This document shows, one piece after another, positions 47,105-63,534 of a DNA stretch of 64,000 bases. A program made the position numbers and the translations under genes. Source of the DNA: Drechmeria coniospora (lineage: Eukaryota; Ascomycota; Sordariomycetes; Hypocreales; Ophiocordycipitaceae); NCBI RefSeq assembly GCF_001625195.1, contig NC_054389.1, positions 1,240,001-1,304,000 of the forward strand, in the 5' to 3' direction. Each line of letters opens with the position of its first letter. Positions within the stretch are counted from its first letter, which is position 1. The notes beneath the pieces were generated by a model. The model was not told where the DNA came from. It did not search any database and saw only the letters and a program-made list of their open reading frames with translations.

Positions 47105-48329
47105 TTATTTGGCGGCCTTGCCTTTTGCCTCGTTGTCCCCAAGCTCCCGAATCAAAATGAATGTCTGACCCTCGCCATTGTAGTCTTCCTGTCCGGTTTC
47201 GAATCCTGGACAAACTCCAATGGCCAGATACTTTCCATCGTTGGAGAAGGCTAGTGACGCGACGCTGTTGGGGAATTTTTGGTACTGCTTCAGCCTTCGC
47301 TTCGCCACGGCATCCCACAAGGCCACCGTCCCATCGCCACCGCCCGAGGCAAAGGTTCCGTGTATGGGATGAAAGGCCAGTGCGTTGACCGGGTAGACCA
47401 TGTCGCCGTCCCCATCAGCCGCAGGTTGTCGATGGCATTTGAATGCAAATTTTCGCGCCTGAGACTCGTCGGTGTCTTCGAACCACTCCACCGCAACTCG
47501 GCCTTCGATACTGCTAGTAGCGTAGCCGGCGTCGTTGGGCATGCAGGCCACCGCACGAGTGAGGAATCGCAGAGAAGACTCCCGCTGCTGCCAAGGCTTC
47601 AACTCCCAGCTGCCGGAAGCGAACAGGTCCGAGATGGTGTTGAAATCGTAAATGTTTATGATTCGGCCCGTCATCGCCACAACGACCTTGGTCGGACTGG
47701 CGGCGAGCGAGTGGGGTTTTCCTGGCAGTGCAATCTTTATCGGCTCGCTCGAATCGTCCTTCATGTTGCAAATGTGCAATGTGCAGTCCCAAGAGGCCGA
47801 CACGAGGATAGCTGAGGACCTGGCATTAGAACCCATGGCGACGGGGGCAAGATGGGCGTCTCACAATGCTTGCTGCTATAGACGACGCAACGAACGGGCG
47901 CTTCATGCTTTGTCACCAGCATCATCTCTCCCGTTTCGAGGTTTATCCTGAGGGGGGCTGTCAGAAGCCGAACCGGCTAGTGGGGGGTAGGGGGGCAGAG
48001 ATGGTACTTGTTGACGCCCCAATCCATGCCGGCAGTGAACGCTGTGTTGTCGTCGGCGCCGAAGCACACATCAAGGACAGGAGCTCTATGCTCGTATGTG
48101 TTCGTCATGTTCGCGCCGTCCGTGTTGGAGACATCGTAACTGTAGACCTTCCTGTCCCAGGACGAGACGAGGAGCTTCGTGGACGTTGTCGGCGCAAAGG
48201 CCAGCGCAGATATCGCGTCCCCTGGGGGCGGGGAAAGCTCGTATTGTACCGCTTGAGGAAAAAATTCACGTCAGCAAACATGTTCATATCATGGAGCTTC
48301 AGAAAGGCAGGGGACGTACCGGGAGCCAT
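47105..48329 (-). CDS. bub3: Spindle checkpoint WD40 protein BUB3
   Basis: Four exons on the minus strand: 48329-48320, 48251-48008, 47947-47865 and 47811-47105, giving 347 aa. The first exon is only ten bases (MAP plus one base). The protein starts VQYELSPPPGDAISALAF, then KLLVSSWDRKVYSYDV, TAGMDWGVNKINLETG, ILVSASWDCTLHI, RVAVEWFED and FHPIHGTFASGGGDGTVALWD, the successive WD40 blades of BUB3. The FASGGGDGTVALWD region and the YPVNALAFHP segment before it are typical of BUB3 and distinguish it from RAE1. BUB3 binds Bub1 and Mad3 and carries them to phosphorylated Spc105 (KNL1) at unattached kinetochores. It is divergent from SUI2, with 528 bp between start codons. Confidence 0.94.
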
Positions 48330-48857
48330 CGCCAATTTGCTGTCGAAGGCGACGAGGTGTAGTGGAAGCTTCAATTGTTTACTGTACTTGCTTGCTCAAG
48401 GCAGGCTACAAGTCACGTGGAGATGGACGGACGGACAGGATAAATGGACCTACTATTCGTTCATACAGTCAGTACGGAACTTGAGTAAGTACATTGATCG
48501 CTGGTCAAGCTGGCGCGAGTTCTGCCGTCGCCGACCGCTCCCGCAAACCAGCCACACCCCGCCACACCCCACCACCATCGAGGCTCCAGTGCAAAATGTC
48601 AAAATTATGAGAATGACTGCGTGTTCCCCTCAAACTCAACCCCAGACCTTTCTCGATCGTGACGTGACATACGGCCTTGTGACGAGTTTTTCGCGCCGCC
48701 AGCTCCGCCACCACGGCATCAACGCACCCGGGTTCCATCGCAGTCAAAGGCCGGCCATCGCGTTCGGAGAAGTCGCTTGCCCCGGGCTCCATCGTCACTC
48801 TCCTTTCCGAACCGAACGATCCTCCACCTCCGATTCCGCCACCAAAATACCGCCAAC
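48330..48857. promoter_or_regulatory. Divergent intergenic region between BUB3 and SUI2
   Basis: A 528-bp gap between the start codons of two head-to-head genes, so it must hold both promoters. No clear TATA box is seen. 48535-48570 contains two CCACACCCC-type runs. No open frame of interest. Confidence 0.5.
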
Positions 48858-49979
48858 ATGTCTCTAACAAACTGTCGCTTCTATGAGGAGAAGTATCCGG
48901 AGATTGATAGCTTCGTCATGGTCAACGTGAAGCAGGTTCGTCACGGCAACGGCAGCACACGGTGGGATGCGTCCGTCTAACCTCGGCAGATCGCCGAGAT
49001 GGGTGCCTACGTCAAGCTTCTCGAGTACGACAACATCGACGGCATGATTCTCCTCTCCGAACTTTCCCGAAGACGTATTCGATCCATCCAGAAGCTCATT
49101 AGGGTCGGGCGCAACGAGGTCGTCGTCGTGCTTCGTGTCGACAAGGAGAAGGGTACGTCTTGCCTCGCGGCGGCGACGAGATTCTTGGGTCGCTAATGCG
49201 CCATGGCTGGCAGGATACATTGATCTCTCAAAACGACGAGTGTCTCCCGAGGACATGGTCAAGTGCGAGGAGCGATACAACAAGAGCAAGACTGTGCACC
49301 TGATCATGCGACACGTTGCCGAGAAGACGCAGGTGCCGATTGAAACCCTCTACGAGACGATTGCTTGGCCTTTGAACCGAAAATTCGGCCACGCCATCGA
49401 TGCCTTCAAGCTTTCCATCACGTGCGTGCGCCTTTTTTCTTGGTTCGACGGTCTCGTCGGCTGACAGGATGCAGAAACCCCGAGGTCTGGAACGACATTA
49501 CGTTTCACAGCCAGGCTGTATCCGACGAGCTGAAGCTCTACATCAGCAAGCGCCTCACTCCACAGAAGACCAAGATCCGAGCGGACATTGAAGTCACCTG
49601 CTTCGGATACGAGGGCATCGATGCCGTCAAGGCCGCCCTGCGCACCGCCGAGGCGGGCAACGCCGCCATTGCCGAGAGCGACAACTCGGGCACGGAGGTC
49701 AAGGTCAAGCTCGTGTCGCCGCCTCTGTACGTGCTCACCAGCACCTGTCTCGACAAGAGCCTGGGCATCTCCCGGCTGCAGGAGGCCATCGCGGACATCC
49801 GGAAGAGCATCGAGGGGGCGGGCGGAAACCTGATTGTCAAGATGGAGCCCAAGGCCGTGACGGAGAGCGACGACGCCGAGCTGCAGGCGCTCATGGAGAA
49901 GCGAGAGCGCGAGAATGCCGAGGTGAGCGGCGACGAGAGCATGAGCGACAGCGACGACAACATTCCCGAGACCATCTAA
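48858..49979 (+). CDS. sui2: Translation initiation factor eIF2 alpha subunit
   Basis: Exons 48858-48935, 48990-49152, 49214-49421 and 49475-49979 give 317 aa. The S1/OB domain starts [20 protein letters not shown] and carries the regulatory loop [13 protein letters not shown]; the Ser at residue 52 of the initiated protein is the Ser51 phosphorylated by GCN2-type kinases. The middle helical domain ([14 protein letters not shown]) and C-terminal alpha/beta domain ([16 protein letters not shown]) follow, then an acidic tail ([17 protein letters not shown]). It is part of the eIF2-GTP-Met-tRNAi complex and the hub of the integrated stress response. Acceptor choice at exon 4 (GCAG before AAACCCC) is fixed by the conserved [10 protein letters not shown] reading. 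Confidence 0.97.
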
Positions 49980-50604
49980 GGCAGCGGCAAATGTCGTCGA
50001 AACCGTCCGCTCGACTCCATTTCCGAGGGAGGGACTGGGAGGTCCCGGGATCCAAACCCCTCATCGATGAGGTCACCATATTCGGCCTCTCTAGAAAACA
50101 GGTTCTTGGAAGGGGCGTGGCCCGAATGAAGATGCAGGACCGAATCATGCTGGCACCATCACTTCCGTGGCACGTGTACGCGAACCAGCGTCGAGGAATA
50201 AGGTGGCATTTTTTTTCCCATGGCCAACTTTGCCAACTTTGCAGCTTGTTCGTGTTGACGCACTCTACAGTATGGGACCATTGGTGTCATTTATGCCGTA
50301 AATTCGGGGTTCGCTTCTTGGTAGACACTCTGAAGGACGTCGTAGTGGTCCTTCTAAGCGTAGGACTGTAATGGAAGCACAGCTCGTTGACGTCGGAAAC
50401 TCGGCCAAGGTGGGGGTTGCGGGTCTCCAGGCGGTCTGGTTCAGAAGGTAGGTGGGTAGGGTAGGGTAGGCTCCAGCTTGCCAGGCCTCACTCAACCCAC
50501 CCGTCCGTCAGGCGTGCATGCGAAAGCAGAACACGTCTCGGCACAGCACAACCACATCACACCTCCCAACACTCGGTCGCGAAAACCGGCCCCGACGTAG
50601 GCTC
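49980..50604. other. Intergenic, SUI2 3' side and IMP2 upstream
   Basis: About 600 bases without a gene. A TAGGTGGGTAGGGTAGGGTAGG-type short repeat lies near 50448-50470. An in-frame ATG for IMP2 occurs at 50518. Confidence 0.5.
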
Positions 50605-51267
50605 ATGGCTCTCGGGTCGCTATGGGCGCGACTACGAAGCCAGGGACGGCAGAAGAGCGCTGCTAGGACGGTCGGGCTGCAGCTGCTCGGGTTCGCGACC
50701 TGGATCCCCGTCGTCGCGTGGTTCAACCTGCACGTGGCGGAGCTGACGATTGTGGACGGAGCTTCGATGTATCCGTTCATGAACGAGGAAAGGGACTCGA
50801 CGCTGCGGAGGGATGTCATCCTCAACTACAAGTGGGCGCCGCAGAAGGGGCTCGAGAGGGGCATGGTGGTGACGCTGAGGTGCGTGTGTCTGCTGTTCCC
50901 TCTTCCTTGGACCTCGGCGTGCTTGCGCGGACGCGACGGACGGGGACGGATTGCTCACCATTGGCGGCGTTGTCACGCGTACAGGAGCCCGACGCACCCG
51001 GACACGGTGGCCGTGAAGAGGGTCGTCGCCGTGGAGGGCGACGTTGTGAGGACGAAGCAGCCGTATCCCGTGCCGACGGTGAGGATACCGCAGGGTCACG
51101 TCTGGGTGGAGGGGGATGGACCGCCGGGATCGAGCCTGGATAGCAACACGTACGGCCCGGTGTCGAAAAGGTTGCTCACGGGGAGGGTCACGCACATTGT
51201 CTACCCGTTCCGCAAGTTTGGGCCCGTGAGGTGGTGGGAGCATCGAACGAGGCCGCTGGTCGAATGA
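50605..51267 (+). CDS. imp2: Mitochondrial inner-membrane protease subunit 2
   Basis: Exons 50605-50879 and 50985-51267 give 185 aa. A transmembrane segment (VGLQLLGFATWIPVVAWFNL) precedes the signal-peptidase-I fold. The catalytic Ser is in DGASMYPF (residue 54) and the general-base Lys in DTVAVKRVVAVEGD (residue 103). VWVEGD and the SLDSNTYGPV box are also standard; the latter is the S26 peptidase signature with the usual Ser/Asp/Gly residues. IMP2 pairs with IMP1 to remove intermembrane-space sorting signals, for example from cytochrome c1. An in-frame ATG at 50518 would add 29 basic residues; the shorter start is preferred because homologues as I know them begin near the membrane segment, but this is unsure. 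Confidence 0.93.
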   Translation: MALGSLWARLRSQGRQKSAARTVGLQLLGFATWIPVVAWFNLHVAELTIVDGASMYPFMNEERDSTLRRDVILNYKWAPQKGLERGMVVTLRCVCLLFPLPWTSACLRGRDGRGRIAHHWRRCHAYRSPTHPDTVAVKRVVAVEGDVVRTKQPYPVPTVRIPQGHVWVEGDGPPGSSLDSNTYGPVSKRLLTGRVTHIVYPFRKFGPVRWWEHRTRPLVE

Positions 51268-56936
<5,669 letters not shown>

Positions 56937-58996
56937 ACCGTCGACGAGCGAGGCGACGGCGTGCGCGACGCCGGACGACACGGCACGGACATGCTTGGGT
57001 AGGGCACATGATGTACATGCAACCAGGCCCGCTTGATGTTGGTCCCGCCACAGGGCATCGCCATGGTTTTTTTTTTTCATTGTACATACTTACATATCTG
57101 TCTGCAAAGTTCAACCAGAGATCTTGATGCCCTTTCCCGATCCGGCGTCCACTCGTTGCGCGAGCCGTGCCAACGACGGGACGGGACGGAACGATTACAT
57201 GACCGTCAAAACCATCACAGCCGCCACCGCCACAGGAAAGAAAAGAGAGACGGGGAGAGGCCGATGACTGGTCGAGCGAAGCGTAGCGTCGGTGCATCCG
57301 AACGGTGACGGTAGCCATCCGCGCTGCCAATCATGTTTGTCGGCGGTTCGCTCCATCGACCGTTGCTCACCTTTGAGTCCCACCGGCAGGGCAGCTTGAG
57401 CAGGCGGCGAAGGAATGGATGGTCGACAGGATGGCAGCACGGCGATGTGCACAGCGACTATCGAACGTGGAGATGGGTTGCCGGCGCCTCTGCTTCGCGT
57501 CGTGATATGGAAGGTCCTCATCCAAGAGAGGACACTTTTCCCCAGGTGCCGAGCCGTTCTCCGTTGCCACCGCTTCATGCAAGCACGGGACCTCCTCATG
57601 CGTCGACGCAGTGATTTCAAGCTCCATCCATTGGGCGGGTGCGACTATGCCGAGAGATGAACGGCGGCTGCCCTGTGCATCCGAATTGGCTTTGAAGGAC
57701 GGAGAACAGGTTCTCTTCAACCGACCACAGGACCTCGAACTTTGCGCCAGTTTGGAAGGAGAAGACACGGCCACGGCTGGGAGCTGATGAGGCAATTCGG
57801 ACGTTGCCAATGATGGCTGACGACGACACTAATAGTGCTAGGACACGATAATTTCAAGTCGTAGGCAGATGTACTTGTTGGTCCGCAATAAGCCGGTAGA
57901 TGCACGTCGGCAGCTGCTCTACCTGTGAGTAGGAGTAGTCATTCCGAATCGTGCCTTGACTTGACCAAGTCACCGTTTGGTGCAAGTACAGCTACGTACG
58001 CATGCACATGCGTACGGAGAACAGAGAGGAGTTTTGCCATTACATGCAGTTGACAATACCGTAGGTTATAGAGTCGACGACGAGTACGGAGTATGTGGTA
58101 TTTAATAATATTCGACGCTTTGGCCTGCGTCAGGTGCAGTGTAAGTATTGATACTTGCTGTATACATTATGCTAGCAATAATAGTACCTCAGCTCATGCA
58201 CAAGTGTTGAACAAAGTACAACTACGGAGTAATACATTTCTTGAGTACGCCGCAGAGAACAGAAGCACACCTACCCACACGTTGCATTACTTGTTATTCG
58301 CCATGCAGTACGGAGTACTCCCTATGGAGTTCTTACAGGTTATACTGTACTAGGTAAGTATTCATAGGTGCCAGTACTCCGTAAGTAATCATAGATGCCA
58401 GTAAGTACAGTACATGTTACAGATACAAAGTACGGGGTAATGAACAAGTAGCCAATAGGTACTAATTCCTACAACTACTTACAGTACAGTGAGTACTCTA
58501 AGTACGCCCAAGTATACGGAGTATCCAGCACCGTATTTACTGTAGTTGTACGTATTTCTGTTGTACAGCACATGTTCAGTATGGAGTGCTTGTACAACTA
58601 AGTACTTATACCTGTTGGGCACTCCGCACAAGTGCATGTACTGCAAGTACAGCGTCCTTACAGCACCTACAGTGCCCAACAGCGAGACCCGCACGGGCCA
58701 ACGGCAACCGGGCCCACCCCTTCCGCGCGCTGTTGCGATTCGGGGATTATGTCGGAGCATCACAAAAAGTTCTCGCCAACTTCCTCCATCCGCCATTCCA
58801 GGGGCCTCCATCACCGCCATCTACCCACTCCGCACCACTCATTTTCCGCACGCCCGCGGGTGCAGCAAGCAGAGAGCCCATCCCCCCCATTCACCCCGTT
58901 GATTGCGGCCTTGCTCCTCCTCTCACTCGTCACCGCCGCCCCGTTCGTCGTCGAGCGGATCGCCCACGACGCAAACAGGGACCCGACAACAAGGCG
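56937..58996. repeat. Intergenic 2.1 kb with GTAC-rich island
   Basis: 56937-57900 is unique sequence; the 147-aa minus frame at 57367-57810 resembles nothing known. 57965-58680 is a GTAC-rich island. 58700-58996 is upstream of the carrier. A second frame across 58632-59213 encodes a hydrophobic stretch but cannot be spliced into the carrier. Confidence 0.6.
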
Positions 58997-60379
58997 ATGC
59001 CCTTGGCCTCCCAGCTCTCCTCGACCTCCTCCTTCCCCTCCGCCGAATCAGCAGAGAGTACGCCGTCCTCGGCGGTGTCGACGACATCCCCTCCGGGCGC
59101 TGGCCTCGCCCTCGACGACGTCGTCGCCCTCGCGCCGGATCCAGCGGCCCCTCGCCATGCTCCCAGGCGGCCGCACGTCCTGCCGGAATCCAACGATCCG
59201 GCTCGTATCATGAAGCCCGATGATATCCAGGTCGAGGACCGGCCGCCCTACCTCCACGTTCGTTGCGCTCGCCCATCCCGGCCAACGTTCTGAGCTGACG
59301 TCTTGCAGTCGATGATCGCCGGCGGCATCGGAGGCTCGACGGGTGATTTGCTCATGCACTCCTTGGATACCGTCAAGACGCGGCAGCAAGGCGATCCGAA
59401 CATACCCACGAGGTACCCTTCTCTCGGGCAGTCGTACTACACAATATGGAGGCAGGAAGGCATCAGGAGAGGCCTGTACGGAGGCTGGATACCTGCCTTG
59501 TCGGGCTCATTCCCCGGCACCGTCCTCTTCTTTGGCACGTACGAGTGGAGCAAGAGATTCCTCATCGACCATGGCTTGCAACATCATCTCGCCTATCTGT
59601 CTGCCGGTGCGATTCCCCTGGTCCCCCGTCTCCCGTCCCCCCCCGTCCCCCGCATGCTCTGCCTCCGAAGCGCCGCCATCTGACGGCTCACAGGCTTCCT
59701 CGGCGACCTCGCCGCTTCCGTCGTCTACGTTCCGTCCGAGGTGCTCAAGACTCGTCTCCAGCTCCAGGGCCGCTACAACAACCCGCACTTCCGCTCCGGC
59801 TACAACTACCGCGGCACCGTCGACGCCGCCCGCACCATCGTCCGCACCGAGGGCGCCTCGGCCCTCTTCTACGGCTACAAGGCCACCCTCTACCGAGACC
59901 TGCCCTTCTCGGCCCTTCAGTTCATGTTCTGGGAGCAGTTCCACGCCTGGGCGAGAACGTACAAGCAGAGCCGCGAGATAGGCGTGCCGCTCGAGCTGCT
60001 GACGGGCGCCGCCGCCGGTGGCCTGGCCGGCATCATCACGTGCCCGCTCGACGTGGTCAAGACGCGGCTTCAGACCCAGGTCAATCCGCCGGCGGAGCAG
60101 GCGAACCGCAGCAAGGAGGTGAACGCGCAGAAGCGCCACATATCGACCTCGTCGCCGAGCACGCACCGCCCCAAACCGGGCGCCATCGCCCTCGAGACGT
60201 CATCCGTCACCACCGGGCTCAAGGTCATCTACCGCACCGAAGGGCTCGCCGGCTGGTTTCGCGGTGTCGGCCCCCGTGGCGTTTGGACCTTTATCCAGAG
60301 CGGCTGCATGCTCTTCCTGTACCAAAGGCTGCTGCACCAGCTGGAGCTGCTCTCGCCGCCCGACAAGGATCATCTGTAA
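58997..60379 (+). CDS. mme1: Mitochondrial carrier (SLC25), MME1/YMR166C-like
   Basis: Exons 58997-59257, 59309-59606 and 59694-60379 give 414 aa. Three carrier repeats are present. Each has a signature: DTVKTRQQG in repeat 1, PSEVLKTRLQLQG in repeat 2, PLDVVKTRLQTQ in repeat 3. The start of repeat 1 (MIAGGIGGSTGDLLMHSLDTVKTR) and the YKATLYRDLPFSALQF segment match the yeast YMR166C/MME1 subfamily, reported to export magnesium from mitochondria. The inferred role is inner-membrane transport, probably of Mg2+. The first about 85 residues are Ser/Pro/Ala-rich and poorly constrained; this makes the start codon uncertain, though the ATG at 58997 is in frame and in phase with intron 1. A Ser/His/Pro-rich loop separates the halves of repeat 3. 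Confidence 0.85.
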
Positions 60380-60718
60380 TTGTCTTGTTTTCCTTTGCAT
60401 GTCTTGTATTAAGTAGACGACGGCCAGAGCGGTCCGGGGATGCATATGTCATGGACAAATAGAGAGAGCGCGCGCGCATGCGACAAGATGGATTTTCATG
60501 TCGGCGGCAGGGCCAAGCATATTCGGCGTTGGGGCAGGACGAACGGACCGGCGGTGCTGATGCCTGTTGGTCCTGGGAGATGTTTAGACAGCATGACGGG
60601 AGTCGGACGTCAATCCACGGTGCATTTCCACTCGACGGCGCTTCGGCGGCCGGAGCTGGTGGCATTGAAATCACGACTCTACACGAGCGAGTGCCAACGT
60701 TGGTTCAGAGGACCCACG
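60380..60718. other. Convergent 3' regions, no gene
   Basis: Short gap between the carrier stop and the stop of the next minus-strand gene. Nothing further is seen. Confidence 0.5.
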
Positions 60719-62162
60719 TCAGACATCGGGATCGCTTTCGTCGGCCAAGTCCTCGGGCTCAAAGTCTTCCACGCGCGTCATCATCTCGTCTCGCGCGAGG
60801 CAGACGGCGAGGGCAATCGTCAGCGCGTTCCAGACGCTTTGGTGGCGATCCATGAGGTGCACGTCGACGTGATAACTGACGTAGGCGGTCGGGCCTTTGG
60901 CGGCGTCGACGGTGAGAAGGAAGACGGCAGTGCGAAGGATGAAGAGCCCGTAGACGACGGGTGGCGTGCGGCGGTATCTTGCTTCGCTCTGCATGTCTTG
61001 GGGCCCGGGCTGGACGTGACCTTTGTCACTCATGAGCAGCGGCACCTCCTCGCCGAGGTCTGGCTCGGTCTTGACGCGAGTGCCGTCGTCCAGGTCTGCT
61101 TTGGGGGGCTCTCCGGCAACCTGCGAGGTCCCGGGCTCCTCTGGAGCCTTGGAAGACACCCGGCCCTCGTCCGCTGCCCATTCGGCGGACGGTGAGCACG
61201 ACGGCGGGCTGGCATGCTCCCCTTCATCATCGCGTGCCATGTACTTTTCGATCAGCAGCTCACGTAGCGAGTATCCAGGATGCCTCTCCCGCTGCTCGTC
61301 GACTTTCCAGAATTCGCCGTCGCCGTCGAGCCGCAGGAACTCGCGCTGGACACGGGCGAGGGCGCGCATGCGCCGCTCCATAGTCTTGGTGATGTCGCCC
61401 TCCCCCATGTCCGCGTCGATGGTGTCGACGACAATGTTGGGAATGAAGCGCAGGTGCCTGTAGCCGCCGTCCTCGGCGGCCCAGCTGATAAACTTCGATA
61501 TGCTCTTCTTGATCAGCGACGGGGCCTTGTGGCGCAGGCCCGACTGGCAGGTCGTCCTGACGTTGGCCGTGAGATCGATGAGCCTCAGCAGGGCCATGGT
61601 TGCTGTTTCATGCATTCAGTCATCACAGCTTCTCCCTCTCACGGCCGGCTCTCCGTTGGAAATGCAACATACCCTGAAACTCCTTGCTCGAGTGGGCAAA
61701 GATGATGGGTCGGCAATTCTCCTGCGCCTGGAAGATGCTCTCCACCATGGGCACGCCGCGAAAGTCGACATCCCAGTGCGGCGGCAGCAGGGGCAGGTCC
61801 TGCCTCAGAAACAAAATCTCAAACAGACGCTCCTCCGCGGCAGCCCAGGTGCTCGCGCCGGGATATCGACGCTTCTCGCTCTCGAGCTGCTCCGCGAGGT
61901 TGAGAGGGCGTTGCCTGATAGACTTGTCGTCATCAGAGTTTATCGGCGGGTGGGCCACGATCAAGTCTTCAGGCGAGTCGTCCGAATCGTACTTGAATTG
62001 GTGCTTGTCTGCTTGCTCGATGCTCTGGGCTGGCACGAGATCCTTGGAGTCGAGCTCGCCGTGACCCTGCGGGGGGCGAGAAGCTAGCAGGTCGCTTGCG
62101 GCGGCCGGCGGTGGGCTCAGCAAGGCCGCCGAAGCTGTGCATTCGAGCGGTGGTTCGTCCAT
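60719..62162 (-). CDS. Conserved-looking fungal protein of unknown function
   Basis: Two exons on the minus strand, 62162-61673 and 61602-60719, joined at SKEFQ|ATMALLRL by a GT-AG intron, give 457 aa. Before the junction the protein has AAEERLFEILFLRQDLPLLPPHWDVDFRGVP; after it LIDLTANVRTTCQSGLRHKAPSLI, FISWAAEDGGYRHLRFIPNI and MERRMRALARVQREFLRLD, all ordered and helix-rich, so this is surely a real protein. A Glu/Ser/Pro-rich linker follows, then a mildly hydrophobic segment (VVYGLFILRTAVFLLTVD) and an acidic end. I do not recognise the family. The HWDVDFRGVP and VRTT blocks would be good probes for it. No signal peptide is evident. The start is the first ATG after the upstream stop region, giving MDEPPLE. 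Confidence 0.75.
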
Positions 62163-63534
62163 GATGCCGAGGACGCAGGGCGGTCGCGGATTGTTGAGTT
62201 GACAGAGCGGTGCGCCTTTTCGGTTCAGGTTCAGGTTCGTTCGCTGCCAGGAATCTGCACACGGCACTGAGCTCACGAAGAGAAGAGGCGTTGACGGCAA
62301 ACGGCAGCGTTACGGAACACGCAAGAACAAGCAGGCAAAATTCGAAGAAGAGGCAAACACGCAGAAGAGACTGGATGAGACCCCACCCGACCCGCGAACT
62401 GCTCCGTTTGCTCAGGTCATCAGGGGGGGAGGGAAGACAGATTGAAGAGTGAAGAAGTCGTCGTCGCCAGGTAAAAATGACTCTCCACTCCCTGCACAAG
62501 TGTGAACACGGGGTGCCAGGTCTACACTACCTGGCAGGTACATGCACCAAACGGTGCTCGGCAGTAGGTAGATGGGGAGGAGACAAAGTACTATGCAAGT
62601 ATGTAGGTACGCGTACGAAGTGGGAAGGTGCAATGGCCCCGAGAATCAGTCTTGGAGCACGTTTTGTGTCCTGGAAGCCGAGGAAGGCGCAGCACACAGT
62701 TGTTGCCTTTAAGTTGGTGGCAGAGTCTCTCTCATAAATAGGAGCATTATCAAGCGGCTGCTTGCAATTGTCGTGCAAGCTCCATATTGGACAATTGCTA
62801 TGTATTTACTCACAGTGATAAGCGTACTTGTACTTGTACACCTCCTCCGTAATACAAGTACCGTGATCATATAATTATTTGTAATCATATTCCTCTGTAC
62901 GGAACTTGCAAGTGCAAGCTCCCAGCCAGCAGCAGCAATAAGTAATTTAGGGAGTACATTCACTTGATTGTAAGTAAGTACGGAGAAAGTTCACATCAAT
63001 ACATGTAATTACAGTACATGCTAGTTAGCACTTGTACTGTACTAGATACTTACTGCAAAAGTACCTAGTAAGTAAGTACATAAGTCGTCGTCTGTGCAGG
63101 TGCCGCGAGGCAAGGTAAGCTTCGCATCCCAAGGTCACCATTTGCCTAATTTTTATAGTTGCAAGCTCATCATGTACCATGCGTGATTTATCCCGATAAT
63201 TTCAAAGCGGGTTTTTATTATCGTCATGGCGTAAAGGCACAATTGGCATATGATCTTGTCAAGTTCATGGGCCTTTGACTGTGGGCGTCGTCGTCGTTCC
63301 CAGTCAAGTGAGCTATTGGCTTACGTAAACACGCAAGGGTCCGACTGGCGTTGCAACACCGCCAAAAGCCATCCAAGCACCATCAATGGGGCCAGAAATT
63401 CTTCGCCTCGGTCCGTCAAGGCCATTCATCATATTCATCACCACAAGCTCGCCCTCTCCTCCCTCCTCCGTCTTCCGGCCGGCCGCGCACGTCACGTACC
63501 GTACTTGATCGTACCGCACCGCACCACCACAATC
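62163..63534. repeat. Intergenic with GTAC-rich stretch
   Basis: 62163-62460 is the upstream region of the minus-strand gene. 62815-63085 is GTAC-rich. 63240-63534 is the promoter and leader of the ribosomal-protein gene. No gene is supported. Confidence 0.55.

Noticed and set aside
58632..59213. Hydrophobic open frame (FTPLIAALLLLSLVTAAPF) overlapping the carrier start
   Set aside because: Different frame from the carrier and no splice site that would join it to repeat 1; probably chance in CT-rich upstream DNA.
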